Positions 1 through 7,691 of a DNA stretch of 51,006 nucleotides are shown one piece after another (the first letter of the stretch is position 1; each line of letters opens with the position of its first letter). Position numbers and translations under genes: made by a program. Origin of the DNA: Clostridia bacterium (GTDB lineage Bacteria > Bacillota > Clostridia > Christensenellales > Borkfalkiaceae); NCBI GenBank assembly GCA_021204625.1, contig JAJPZA010000141.1:1-51006 (forward strand), read 5' to 3'. The notes beneath the pieces were generated by a model. It was not told the DNA's origin, did not search any database, and was given only the letters and a program-made list of their open reading frames with translations.

Positions 1-6
1 TTCTAG

Positions 7-213
7 CCCCCTCGGAGAAGGCTCTCCATCCGCACTGTGCAAAAGGGGGGCTTTATAATAGGAGCAAGCGGCAATTACAGCGACGCATACTTCGGCTACC
101 GCAAACGCACGGCGAAGATCATCCAGATCAATCCCGGCCGCACTTATTTCGACCATTGCGCGGACCTCAACATCCGCGCCAAAGCGGATGACGTCTTCAG
201 CCGCTTCATTTGA
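7..213 (+). pseudogene. Sirtuin-like (Sir2) C-terminal fragment
   Basis: The open frame after an in-frame TAG at 4-6 has no start codon and ends at TGA 211-213. Its last 45 or so residues resemble the C-terminal part of Sir2-type NAD-dependent deacylases: a degenerate glycine/serine stretch (GASGNYSDAYFG), then KIIQINPG, then RTYFDHCADLNIRAKADDVF, like the closing strand and helix of a Rossmann sirtuin core. The upstream half (about residues 1-17) does not look like sirtuin and may be frame-shifted. The window edge hides the rest, so this could be a decayed gene or the end of a disrupted one. The following gene is an ADP-ribose glycohydrolase, a chemically related activity. The family call rests on recalled motif shape and is moderate. 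Confidence 0.4.
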
Positions 214-277
214 CATTCTCCCCCTTAAGCCTGCGCATCATAAAACAGCACATTCATACTTTGTCATATAACTGCCT

Positions 278-309
278 AAGCCCCTTGGATTCTGTCATCC
301 AGGGGGCTT
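278..309 (+). terminator. Stem-loop after the sirtuin-like fragment
   Basis: The arm AAGCCCCTTGGAT (278-290) pairs almost completely with ATCCAGGGGGCTT (297-309) around a 6-nt loop. The T-tract that follows is poor (gtcctttcg), so termination efficiency is uncertain. Confidence 0.5.
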
Positions 310-484
310 GTCCTTTCGTCTGGCCGGGCACTGTCATCCAAATGATATATGCCGCCGCTTCAGTGATAAAAAAGCAAAGCAGGTCTTGAAATCTTCTGCC
401 GGACAGATTATCATCTATGATACACACACAGGAGAGTAATGCCGGACCAGGGGGCATGCCGCAAAAGCGGCAGGAGAGAGAACT

Positions 485-1396
485 ATGGCAGGATATAATG
501 ACAGGCGGGATGATCCCCGCAGGGAGAAGAACAGGCAGATGCTGCAGAATACTTTGGAGATTGCGGACAGGGGCCGTTACTCCGTGAAAGGCCGTTCCGT
601 CGGGCTGCCATTCAACAGGACTGAGATACGCACGGCAATCACGTATGTGCATGGCACTCTGGACGCCGTCCAGAGCGGGATCAAGCCCGACGCTCCAATC
701 CGGGACATTTCATCCATCCGGTTCTCGTGTGAGAACTCGGACACCCTGGCCCTCACATGGAAAAGATACGCAGCCTGCAGGGAAGAAGGGGAGAAGGACC
801 CAAAAGTCCTTGTCCAGAATCTTGCAAGCGCCGTTCACCCCGGCGGCGGGGTCCGCAACGGAGCAACCGCCCAGGAAGAGGACCTGTGCCGCAAGACATC
901 CCTTCTGCTTTCATTGGAAAGCCCGGAGGCCAAAGCCTTTTATGATTATAACTGGTCCTTGAATTCCAAACTGGGATCGGACGCCGTCATAATCTCCCCG
1001 TGCGTGGAAGTCATAAAGGACACGGGCTGCAATCTTCTGGCGGAGCCGTATCCCATAGGCGTGCTCACCTGCGCGGCTCCCAATATCCGCAGCGGCACGG
1101 AGGGGAAGACCCAGGCCCAGTATAAGGACCTCCTTAAAAAGCGCGTCATGACAATGCTCGCCTGCGCGGCGGCGAACGGATACAGGCATCTGATCCTCGG
1201 AGCCTTCGGATGCGGGGTCTTCGCCAATGACGCCGCCGTTGTCTCAGACGTCTTCCTGGACTGCATCCGCAGGTTTTCCTGGGAAGGCAGGACGGCCCCG
1301 GACTGCTTTGAGACAGTGGACTTCGCAGTCCTCTGCAAGCCGGACAATGATTACAACTTCCGCCAGTTCAGCCGCAATTTCTCCGGGACGAAGTGA
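485..1396 (+). CDS. Microbial-type PARG / TIGR02452 macrodomain-like ADP-ribose glycohydrolase
   Basis: A 303-residue protein of the TIGR02452 / DUF2263 family, the catalytic fold of bacterial-type poly(ADP-ribose) glycohydrolases, which remove ADP-ribose from modified targets in the cytoplasm. The diagnostic PARG loop PGGGV (residues 119-123) is followed by the acidic catalytic segment AQEED (129-133), and a second macrodomain loop, LGAFGCGVFAND, lies near residues 238-249. Length fits the family. ATG 485 has a good site (AGGAGAG about 7 nt upstream). It is monocistronic: a stem-loop precedes it and one follows at 1444-1483. The adjacent sirtuin-like fragment suggests an old NAD/ADP-ribose pair, but that link is inference. 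Substrate (protein, DNA or RNA ADP-ribose) cannot be read from sequence. Confidence 0.88.
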   Translation: MAGYNDRRDDPRREKNRQMLQNTLEIADRGRYSVKGRSVGLPFNRTEIRTAITYVHGTLDAVQSGIKPDAPIRDISSIRFSCENSDTLALTWKRYAACREEGEKDPKVLVQNLASAVHPGGGVRNGATAQEEDLCRKTSLLLSLESPEAKAFYDYNWSLNSKLGSDAVIISPCVEVIKDTGCNLLAEPYPIGVLTCAAPNIRSGTEGKTQAQYKDLLKKRVMTMLACAAANGYRHLILGAFGCGVFANDAAVVSDVFLDCIRRFSWEGRTAPDCFETVDFAVLCKPDNDYNFRQFSRNFSGTK

Positions 1397-1443
1397 CAGG
1401 GGGAAAAAAAATCCGGCCGCAATAACAGACACAGGAAACGTCA

Positions 1444-1483
1444 GCCGGCATGAGCCCGTACAGGGCCTGCCGGCTTGTATTTT
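1444..1483 (+). terminator. Terminator after the PARG-type gene
   Basis: GCCGGCA (1444-1450) pairs with TGCCGGC (1468-1474) across a 17-nt loop and is followed by the T-rich ttgtatttt. Confidence 0.55.
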
Positions 1484-1785
1484 GCCATGCAGACGCAGGA
1501 GTTAACATGGGTTTCTTTTCCCCCAGGACACAAAATACAGGGGCCAGGAGAGGGCCGGAACACAAAAAGCGGAGTGCGGTTAATTTTTTGCCGCATTGGC
1601 GCAGACTGTGCAAAAACGAAGCCGGACAGATGACGGCTTTGTATGGAGCAAGGCCGGGATGAAAGACAAAAGTACAATATATTGTTGTGTTTTGGCAAGA
1701 ACGGAGAGAGACTGCAGTAATCCGACAATATCCGCCAGATGTGTCGGAATGGAAAATTTTTTATCGAACTTAGACAAAAAAGCCA
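1484..1785. other. Gene-free spacer upstream of feo, with small hairpins and an NrdR-box-like core
   Basis: No credible reading frame with a ribosome site is visible. The stretch holds minor hairpins (TGCGG/CCGCA at about 1576-1595 and AAGCCG/CGGCTT at 1619-1639) and a perfect 12-bp palindrome ACAATATATTGT at 1674-1685, identical to the core of the NrdR box found upstream of nrdD in this window. Confidence 0.4.
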
Positions 1786-1802
1786 ACTTTGGTTAATTTT
1801 TT
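1786..1802 (+). promoter_or_regulatory. Candidate iron-regulator site, copy 1 (upstream of feo promoter)
   Basis: ACTTTGGTTAATTTTTT lies just before the -35 box. It matches 14 of 17 positions with ACCTTAGTTAAGTTTTT at 2175-2191 in front of the second feoA. The shared, semi-palindromic motif suggests one regulator for both positions; no regulator identity is claimed. Confidence 0.4.
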
Positions 1803-1804
1803 TA

Positions 1805-1833
1805 TTGACAAAGCCATTTTCCTCCGTTATAAT
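1805..1833 (+). promoter_or_regulatory. Consensus sigma-A promoter of the feo operon
   Basis: TTGACA (1805-1810), an exact 17-bp spacer and TATAAT (1828-1833): a perfect match to the vegetative promoter consensus. Confidence 0.92.
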
Positions 1834-1849
1834 GGGCTTGCACAAAAGG

Positions 1850-1863
1850 TTAAACGCGTTTAA
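1850..1863. promoter_or_regulatory. Candidate operator: 14-bp perfect palindrome at the feo transcription start
   Basis: TTAAACGCGTTTAA is fully self-complementary and begins 17 bp after the -10 box, placing it at about +10, a position suited to repression. Such a strong promoter in front of Fe2+ uptake genes would be expected to need a metal-responsive repressor; which one is unknown. Confidence 0.5.
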
Positions 1864-1896
1864 GTTTTCAGCGGATTTTTAAAGGAGGTTTCAATC

Positions 1897-2109
1897 ATGC
1901 CCGTATCTATTGCACCGTGCGGAACCGAACTTACTATCAGGAAGGTGAGCGCCGAGGACAAGGTCCGCAGGCACTTGCAGGAACTTGGAATATCAGTAGG
2001 GTCAAAGCTCACGCTTGTGTCCGCAAGCGGCGGGAACGTTATTGTCATTGTCAAGGAAGGCAGGCTTTGCCTGGACAGAAACCTTGCCGGCAAGATTCTC
2101 GTGGCCTAG
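1897..2109 (+). CDS. feoA: FeoA family protein (first copy)
   Basis: A 70-residue cytoplasmic SH3-like FeoA protein, a partner of the ferrous iron permease FeoB. The family pattern is visible: an N-terminal start of the fold (CGTELTIRKV), the RRHLQELGISVGSKLTLVS core and a C-terminal strand ending LDRNLAGKILV. ATG 1897 follows a strong AAAGGAGG at 1881-1888. It is the first gene of feoA-feoA-feoB. A rho-independent terminator-like hairpin separates it from the second feoA, so this copy can be expected to be made in excess over FeoB. Tandem FeoA proteins are common in Clostridia. Confidence 0.9.
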   Translation: MPVSIAPCGTELTIRKVSAEDKVRRHLQELGISVGSKLTLVSASGGNVIVIVKEGRLCLDRNLAGKILVA

Positions 2110-2124
2110 CATATACGAAATCAC

Positions 2125-2162
2125 ATTGCGTATCGGGGAATTGAGGTACGCAATATTTTTTC
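2125..2162 (+). terminator. Intra-operon terminator/attenuator between the two feoA genes
   Basis: ATTGCGTA (2125-2132) and TACGCAAT (2147-2154) form a perfect 8-bp stem followed by atttttt. It lies inside the feo operon, so it probably sets the ratio of FeoA1 to FeoA2-FeoB by partial read-through. Confidence 0.7.
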
Positions 2163-2171
2163 GGAAAATAA

Positions 2172-2191
2172 TTAACCTTAGTTAAGTTTTT
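2172..2191 (+). promoter_or_regulatory. Candidate iron-regulator site, copy 2 (upstream of second feoA)
   Basis: A TTAAC-CTTA-GTTAA inverted repeat at 2172-2185 followed by a T-run; it shares 14 of 17 bases with the site at 1786-1802. No clear -10 element follows it. Confidence 0.4.
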
Positions 2192-2210
2192 AGCCGAAAG
2201 ATCGGCGTCT

Positions 2211-2450
2211 ATGGAAGATATGACAAAGTTACTGAGTGAGTTTACTGTCGGCGAAAGCGGCACGATAAAAAAGGTATCAGGCGAAGGCAGGATACGCAGG
2301 CGCCTGTTCGACATGGGCGTCACCCCCGGCGCGGATGTCACCATGAGAAAAAAGGCTCCCCTCGGGGATCCCATTGAGGTCACCCTGAGAGGTTACGAGC
2401 TCACCCTTAGAAAAGTTGAGGCAGCATGCGTGGAGGTAGAGCTTAAATGA
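2211..2450 (+). CDS. feoA: FeoA family protein (second copy)
   Basis: A 79-residue FeoA/SH3-like protein: FTVGESGTIKKVSGEGRIRR, then LFDMGVTPGADVTM and the closing TLRGYELTLRKVEA, which is the canonical FeoA order. Two start codons are possible, ATG 2211 and ATG 2220; neither has a strong ribosome site, and a small GCCGA/TCGGC hairpin (2193-2206) sits just upstream. Its TGA overlaps the feoB ATG in ATGA, so FeoA2 and FeoB are translationally coupled and probably equimolar. It is more like classical FeoA than the first copy. Confidence 0.9.
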   Translation: MEDMTKLLSEFTVGESGTIKKVSGEGRIRRRLFDMGVTPGADVTMRKKAPLGDPIEVTLRGYELTLRKVEAACVEVELK

Positions 2451-4906
2451 GGACTTTCGCCCTGGCCGGCAATCCCAACTGCGGCAAGACCACGCTGTTC
2501 AACGCCCTCACGGGCTCAACGGCGCACGTGGGCAACTGGCCCGGCGTCACAGTGGACAAAAAGGACGGCCTGTACAAATCGGACAAGGAGACCGTGGCAA
2601 TCATAGACCTGCCGGGCATTTATTCCCTGTCCCCTTATACTCCGGAGGAGGTAATCGCCAGGAACTACATCCTGGACGAGCATCCGGACGGCATTATAAA
2701 TATAGTGGACGCAACCAATCTGGAGCGCAACCTGTATCTCACCACACAGATTCTTGAGATGGATGTGCCCGTGATTGTGGCCCTCAACTTCATGGACGAG
2801 GTTGAGAAGGCCGGAGACAAGATAGACCCCAAAGTCATTGAGAAAGCCCTCGGCGTTCCGGTTGTTCCGGTGTCAGCCCTGACGGGCAAAGGCATAAAGG
2901 AGCTCATGGAGCGGGCCATCTCAATGCCCGCAAAGCGTGAAGGCGTCTCTGTAATAAATGACGTCATCTCGGGGCCTCTTGTGCCGGTTCTGGAATTTTA
3001 CAGGAACAGCGAAGTCTCCTCGCCCCTGTTCCATGCAATCAAGCTTCTGGAAGCGGATGAGATTGAAGTGGAAAGGAAGGGCGCCAAGGCAGCTTTGGCC
3101 CAGGCCGTTGCAGGCCAGGCAGAGGGAGAGGAGGACCTGGAGGCCGTGATTGCGGACGAGAGGTACAAGTACATCTCCGCAAAGCTTTCCGGGGCAAAGA
3201 CCAAAGCCATGCACACGCTGGAGACCAAGTCAGACAGGATAGACAAGGTCCTCACCCACAGGATATGGTCCATCCCCATCTTCCTTGTAATCCTGCTGCT
3301 TCTGTTCCATCTCACCTTTTCCGACAACCTGTTCTTCCTGAACGGCTTCACGGAAAACCAGCACTGGATGCCCACGCTCTTCGACCCCGTTGAGGAAGGC
3401 GGCTTAGGATGGGAGGAGACCTGGTCCTCAACCCTTCTGGCCTGTTTCTATGACGGCACGGTGTTCTCGCCGGGCGTAATCCTGGCCAACATCTTCACCT
3501 GGATAACGGACTACATAACCGAAGGCGTCTCCCTGCTCATATCCGTATGCAACGGAGCGGCATGGATAGACAGCCTGGTCTGCGACGCAGTCCTCGGCGG
3601 CATCTTCGCAGTCCTCGGATTCCTTCCCCAGATCCTTCTCCTGTTCCTCGGCTTCTCCATCCTTGAAGACACCGGCTACATGGCGCGGATTGCCTTCGTG
3701 CTGGACAGGATCTTCCGCCGCTTCGGCCTTTCCGGAAGAGCGTTCATGCCCATGATAATGGGCTTCGGCTGCGGGCTTCCCGCAATCATAAACACGCGGA
3801 CGCTTGCGGATGAAAAGGAGCGGACGGCCACAATCCGTGTGATTCCCTTCTTCTCCTGCGGCGCAAAGCTTCCGATTCTCACCGGCATGGCAGGCGCAAT
3901 GGTCTCAGCATTCGGCTTCGGCAACGCGGACCTCATCACATACGCCATGTATCTGGTCGGAATCGTGACAGCCCTCGTGTGCGTGATTCTAATGCGCAAC
4001 ACGACGCTCAAGGGAGACACGCCTCCTTTCATAATGGAGTTGCCCGCCTATCATTTCCCCAAGACGAAGAATCTTATGATTCATATCTGGGACAAGGCCA
4101 AGCACTTCGTGAAAAAGGCCTTCACGATAATCTTCCTGTCCACGATCGTCATCTGGTTCCTGCAGTCCTTCTCATGGAGATGGGAGTTCCTGCTCCAGGA
4201 CACTGAAGACCTCATAAACGGCGTCGGCCTCACTTCTGCGCAGCAGGCGCTCGTTCAAGGCGACCCCAATTATTTCATCAGCATGTTCACGGACGGCAGC
4301 GGAAACCTCCTGGTGGAGGGAATGGTAAACCTCCGCACGGACGAGTCAATCCTGGGCTCTCTGGGCATGCTGCTGCAGCCCATATTCACGCCGCTCGGCT
4401 TCGGCTCACAGGCCGGCGAGCTGGGCTGGGTATTCGCGGTAGCCGCCATAACCGGCCTTGTCGCAAAAGAGAACGTGGTTGCAACCTTCGGCGCCCTCGC
4501 CGCAGTTGTTGCAGCGACATACATAGATACTGAAACCAACGGCGCGGCAGCGTGCCTGGCCATGGTTTCAAACACGGACATAACCTGGCAGGGAGTCATA
4601 GCGTTCATAGTCTTCAACATGACTACAATCCCCTGCTTCGCATCCTGCGCAACCGCGAAGGCGGAGCTTCCGAAGGGCAAATTCAGATGGACGCTTCTCT
4701 TCTGGTTCGCCACGAGCTATATCGTATCCGCCTGCGTGTACACCGTGCTCTCATGGTGGTGGACGCTGTTCATCTGGCTTGCAGCCCTTGCAATTGCCGT
4801 TATATTCATCGTCCTCAACAATCACGGCAAGCTGGACAAGCTCAAAATCCGCCGCAAGAACAAGAAGAACGGCCCGGACGCTGACACCGGAGCAATCACC
4901 GGTTAA
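2447..4906 (+). CDS. feoB: Ferrous iron permease FeoB
   Basis: An 819-residue inner-membrane Fe2+ transporter with an N-terminal G-protein domain. Seen: G1 GNPNCGKTTLFN (residues 8-19), G3 DLPG near 54 followed by the switch IYSLSPYTPEE, G4 NFMD near 117, a helical GDP-dissociation region, then a multi-span core with two Gate regions. The Gate cysteines are present: GFGCGLPA near residue 440 and FFSCGAKLP near 468. The C terminus ends in a short lysine/arginine-rich cytosolic tail. The ATG overlaps the feoA stop. Length and domain order are normal for FeoB; no defects are seen. Confidence 0.97.
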   Translation: MRTFALAGNPNCGKTTLFNALTGSTAHVGNWPGVTVDKKDGLYKSDKETVAIIDLPGIYSLSPYTPEEVIARNYILDEHPDGIINIVDATNLERNLYLTTQILEMDVPVIVALNFMDEVEKAGDKIDPKVIEKALGVPVVPVSALTGKGIKELMERAISMPAKREGVSVINDVISGPLVPVLEFYRNSEVSSPLFHAIKLLEADEIEVERKGAKAALAQAVAGQAEGEEDLEAVIADERYKYISAKLSGAKTKAMHTLETKSDRIDKVLTHRIWSIPIFLVILLLLFHLTFSDNLFFLNGFTENQHWMPTLFDPVEEGGLGWEETWSSTLLACFYDGTVFSPGVILANIFTWITDYITEGVSLLISVCNGAAWIDSLVCDAVLGGIFAVLGFLPQILLLFLGFSILEDTGYMARIAFVLDRIFRRFGLSGRAFMPMIMGFGCGLPAIINTRTLADEKERTATIRVIPFFSCGAKLPILTGMAGAMVSAFGFGNADLITYAMYLVGIVTALVCVILMRNTTLKGDTPPFIMELPAYHFPKTKNLMIHIWDKAKHFVKKAFTIIFLSTIVIWFLQSFSWRWEFLLQDTEDLINGVGLTSAQQALVQGDPNYFISMFTDGSGNLLVEGMVNLRTDESILGSLGMLLQPIFTPLGFGSQAGELGWVFAVAAITGLVAKENVVATFGALAAVVAATYIDTETNGAAACLAMVSNTDITWQGVIAFIVFNMTTIPCFASCATAKAELPKGKFRWTLLFWFATSYIVSACVYTVLSWWWTLFIWLAALAIAVIFIVLNNHGKLDKLKIRRKNKKNGPDADTGAITG

Positions 4907-5016
4907 AGCAGTTCCGAAACCCCTTGGATCCGGCATAATGCCGTACCAACGGGAAATGCACGCACCCCTCCATATTCATGGGGAAATGACAAAACGCACG
5001 GGAATACAGGCGAAAC

Positions 5017-5274
5017 ATGAACTGGTTTGACATCCTTGTAATATGCATCCTTGCAGCCGCGGTAATCGTGGCTGCGGCGATCGTAATATACAACAAACTC
5101 CACGGCAAAGGCGGAGACTGTGACGGCTGCCCCGGCTGCAATCACAGCTGCTCCGGCTGCCACGAGAAGGGGAGCTGCCATTACCAGATTCCGGAGGACA
5201 TCCAGGAGATTCTCAAAAAGAACTCCGCAAAAGACTCCGGCTCCCAGGACGATTCCCACAGCGCGCAGCAGTAA
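5017..5274 (+). CDS. FeoB-associated Cys-rich membrane protein
   Basis: An 85-residue protein with one N-terminal membrane helix (about residues 3-25, ILVICILAAAVIVAAAIVIY) followed by a Cys cluster CDGCPGCNHSCSGCHEKGSC. This is the PF12669-type partner found directly after feoB in Firmicutes; it probably sits beside FeoB and may bind iron or an iron-sulfur centre, though its exact role is not established. It follows feoB by about 110 bp and ends the operon before the terminator at 5329. The ribosome site is weak, so expression may rely on read-through from feoB. Confidence 0.85.
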   Translation: MNWFDILVICILAAAVIVAAAIVIYNKLHGKGGDCDGCPGCNHSCSGCHEKGSCHYQIPEDIQEILKKNSAKDSGSQDDSHSAQQ

Positions 5275-5328
5275 TGCATATCCCATCCCATTTAACACCC
5301 ATCATCTCTGATTTTTAATATGGTTCGT

Positions 5329-5362
5329 TTTAATCCCCGGGTCCCGCAGCCCGGGGATTAAA
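5329..5362 (+). terminator. Terminator of the feo operon
   Basis: A perfect 13-bp stem, TTTAATCCCCGGG (5329-5341) with CCCGGGGATTAAA (5350-5362), and an 8-nt loop. The following sequence is not T-rich, so it relies on stem strength. Confidence 0.65.
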
Positions 5363-5559
5363 TCATCTCAGGCAGGCACCCGGACCTGCATTCCGGCCTG
5401 TTCCCTGCGGGCTCAGTGTAAACCGGCTTTAAGGCATCATATTCCGGCCCGGACGGGCTCATTTTCCCTTGGAAAGCCGGCGTTTCATGACAGTTATGAT
5501 ACATTCTGCGTTCCTTGGGCACAAAATAGAGGGGCGGGGTTGAAATTTTGTTCAAACAT
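5363..5559. other. Gene-free spacer before the aminotransferase promoter
   Basis: No supported frame. The segment ggcacaaaatagaggggcgg at about 5519-5538 resembles ggacacaaaatacaggggcc at about 1527-1546 upstream of feo; the meaning is unknown. Confidence 0.3.
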
Positions 5560-5588
5560 TTGCAAAACGGGAGAGGGCTGTATATAAT
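5560..5588 (+). promoter_or_regulatory. Promoter of the aminotransferase gene
   Basis: TTGCAA (5560-5565), 17-bp spacer, TATAAT (5583-5588). The predicted start of transcription near 5595 excludes the ATG at 5591 and supports ATG 5630. Confidence 0.8.
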
Positions 5589-5629
5589 GTATGATGAAGC
5601 AAAAGAAGTTTATACAAGAGGAAACGGTC

Positions 5630-6835
5630 ATGATCAAGATTTCACACAGAGTCTCCACTATAGCTCCCTCCATGACGCTTGCCATCTCCGCCAAGGCCAA
5701 TGACCTCAAGGCGCAGGGCATCAAGGTCATCAATTTCGGAGTCGGCGAGCCGGATTTCAATACTCCGGATCATATCTGCCAGGCAGCAAAGGACGCCCTG
5801 GACAATGGATACACCAAGTATGTGGCAGCATCCGGCCTTCCCGCGCTCAAGAAGGCCATCTGCAAGAAGTTCAAGGAAGACAATGACCTGGATTACAAGC
5901 CCTCTCAGATTATAGTTTCCAACGGCGCAAAGCATTCCATATTCAACGCCCTGTTCGCCACAATCAACCCCGGCGACGAGGTCCTGATACCCAAGCCCTA
6001 CTGGCTCACATATCCCGAGGTTGTGAAGAGCGTGGGCGGAGTTCCCAACTACATTTACGCCACGCCGCGCCACGGCTACAAGGTAACGGCCGCCCAGATA
6101 GAGGAGGCCATAGGCCCGAGAACAAAGATGCTCATATTCAACAGCCCCAACAATCCCACGGGCGCCGTTTACACGGAGCACGAGATCCGCGCCATCGCGG
6201 ACGTCTGCGTAAAGCACAACATCATTGTCCTTGCGGACGAGATATATGAAAAGCTCATATACGGCGGGGAAAAGCACTTCTCCATAGCTGCCTGCTCTCC
6301 CGAGATGAAGGAACTCACGATAGTCATCAACGGAGTTTCCAAGTCATACGCCATGACAGGCTGGAGGCTCGGATACCTCGCAGCTCCCGATAAGGTCGCA
6401 GCCGCCATTTCCTCATTCCAGAGCCATTCCACGTCCAATGTCAACACCATGACCCAGTATGCGGCCATCGCCGCCCTTGAGGGGCCCACGGAGCCCATGG
6501 AAGACATGGTAAAGGCGTTCGGCCAGCGCCGCGCCCGCATGCTCGAGATACTGGATTCCATGAAGCCGCTCGGCTACGATTACGTGAAGCCGGACGGAGC
6601 CTTCTACGTAATGCTCCTCTGCGACAAGCTGTACGGCAAGAAGTACAAGGGCAAGGAGATTACGGGAAGCATGGACATGGCGGACCTCCTGCTCACGGTA
6701 GAGCAGGTTGCCCTGACGCCCGGAGTATGCTTCGGAGACGATGACGCCGTCCGCCTTTCATACGCCCTCGGCATGGATGAGATGGAGGAAGGCCTCCGCA
6801 GGATAGCGGAGTTCGCCACGAAGCTTGAGGACTGA
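5630..6835 (+). CDS. Pyridoxal-phosphate aminotransferase, aspartate aminotransferase type
   Basis: A 401-residue class I/II fold-type I aminotransferase that moves amino groups between amino acids (typically aspartate) and 2-oxoglutarate in the cytoplasm. Seen: N-terminal GVGEPDFNTPDHI, substrate/PLP motif NSPNNPTGAVY, the ADEIYEKL loop, and the Schiff-base lysine in SKSYAMTGWRLGY near residue 235; the C-terminal arginine lies in DDAVRLSYA. The start at 5630 is chosen because the promoter -10 ends at 5588 and AGAGGAAA precedes this ATG; ATG 5591 would add 13 unconserved residues. It has its own promoter. Substrate preference (aspartate versus other amino acids) is not decided by these motifs. 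Confidence 0.92.
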   Translation: MIKISHRVSTIAPSMTLAISAKANDLKAQGIKVINFGVGEPDFNTPDHICQAAKDALDNGYTKYVAASGLPALKKAICKKFKEDNDLDYKPSQIIVSNGAKHSIFNALFATINPGDEVLIPKPYWLTYPEVVKSVGGVPNYIYATPRHGYKVTAAQIEEAIGPRTKMLIFNSPNNPTGAVYTEHEIRAIADVCVKHNIIVLADEIYEKLIYGGEKHFSIAACSPEMKELTIVINGVSKSYAMTGWRLGYLAAPDKVAAAISSFQSHSTSNVNTMTQYAAIAALEGPTEPMEDMVKAFGQRRARMLEILDSMKPLGYDYVKPDGAFYVMLLCDKLYGKKYKGKEITGSMDMADLLLTVEQVALTPGVCFGDDDAVRLSYALGMDEMEEGLRRIAEFATKLED

Positions 6836-6985
6836 AACCCGGCTTTCCGGCCGGAATTTGTGCACACTGCGCTATTGCCGCAAAGGCGGCCCATGTTGCC
6901 AATTTTACCCGTATATATGCGGAAAACGGCATATATTGCAATGTGTCCGTAATTTGAAAAGCAAGTAAAAATTTGCGCAATGCTA

Positions 6986-7014
6986 TTGAAATTCCCCCTT
7001 GTTGCTGTTAGAAT
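6986..7014 (+). promoter_or_regulatory. Promoter of the P-loop protein gene
   Basis: TTGAAA (6986-6991), 17-bp spacer, TAGAAT (7009-7014). Confidence 0.75.
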
Positions 7015-7056
7015 GAGTGCAACAGAACTTATTTACCACCTTCAAGGAGGAACTTC

Positions 7057-7464
7057 ATGATTAAAATAGTTTATGGACCTAAGGGCTCCGGAAAGACAAA
7101 GCGGCTCATAGCCATGGCCAACGCAGACGTGACAACATTGAAAGGCCTGAGCGTCTTTATCACGGACAACAAGAGATGCATGTACGATGTCAACAGGGCC
7201 GTTAAGTTCATAGATGTCAAGGATTACAAGATCACTGGGGAAGAAGCGCTCTGCGGATTCATCTGCGGAGTCTGCGCATGCAGCTATGACCAGGAGTTCG
7301 TGTACGTGGACGGCATAGCCCGCATTGCCGGCAAGCCTGTCAGCGAGCTCTCCAAGCTCTTCTACATGCTCGAGAAGGTCTCCAATGACAATGACATAAC
7401 TATTGTGCTGACGTGCAGCTGTGAAAAGGAAGACCTCCCGGAGTTCGTGAAGAAGTACGTATAA
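7057..7464 (+). CDS. Small P-loop ATP-binding protein of unknown role
   Basis: A 135-residue protein beginning with a Walker A motif GPKGSGKT (residues 7-14) and carrying a Walker B-like strand EFVYVDGIA near residues 87-95; it ends in the sensor-like strand DITIVLTCS. It is far shorter than full NTPases and looks like a minimal RecA/ASCE core. Similar clostridial proteins are often labelled as twitching-motility-like or hypothetical, but no pilus gene is near and I do not assign that role. AGGAGG precedes ATG 7057, and a dedicated promoter and terminator (7491-7516) make it a single-gene, probably well-expressed unit. Confidence 0.75.
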   Translation: MIKIVYGPKGSGKTKRLIAMANADVTTLKGLSVFITDNKRCMYDVNRAVKFIDVKDYKITGEEALCGFICGVCACSYDQEFVYVDGIARIAGKPVSELSKLFYMLEKVSNDNDITIVLTCSCEKEDLPEFVKKYV

Positions 7465-7490
7465 TCCGCACTAAGGACCCAGTCTTTCCA

Positions 7491-7516
7491 GACGGCGCAT
7501 ATCGCGCCGTCTTTTA
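7491..7516 (+). terminator. Terminator of the P-loop protein gene
   Basis: GACGGCGC (7491-7498), loop atatc, GCGCCGTC (7504-7511), then tttta. Confidence 0.85.
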
Positions 7517-7652
7517 AATTGGCGGCCCAAAAGGGCCATATCCGGGCCTCTTTCCAAAAACACGCCGGCATATCCGATGAACGCCACTCAAAGCGTGCGG
7601 ACGCATGCATTTTCCGGAAACGCACGCAGATATTATAGAAGCAAGGCAGAAG

Positions 7653-7671
7653 GCCCGCTGCTAAAGCGGGC
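7653..7671 (+). promoter_or_regulatory. Hairpin in the thrC leader
   Basis: GCCCGCT (7653-7659) pairs with AGCGGGC (7665-7671), ending about 20 nt before the thrC ATG and without a T-run. It could influence ribosome access; there is no T-box signature in this leader. Confidence 0.35.
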
Positions 7672-7691
7672 GAAGGCAGGTAAAAAGCGAC

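Noticed and set aside
946-1347. Long antisense frames opposite the PARG-type gene, and similar shadows opposite thrC, rlmD, glpK and the RND gene (the last up to 618 codons)
   Set aside because: Each lies wholly inside a gene with clear family motifs; the antisense frames have no ribosome sites and arise from the GC-rich third-position bias.
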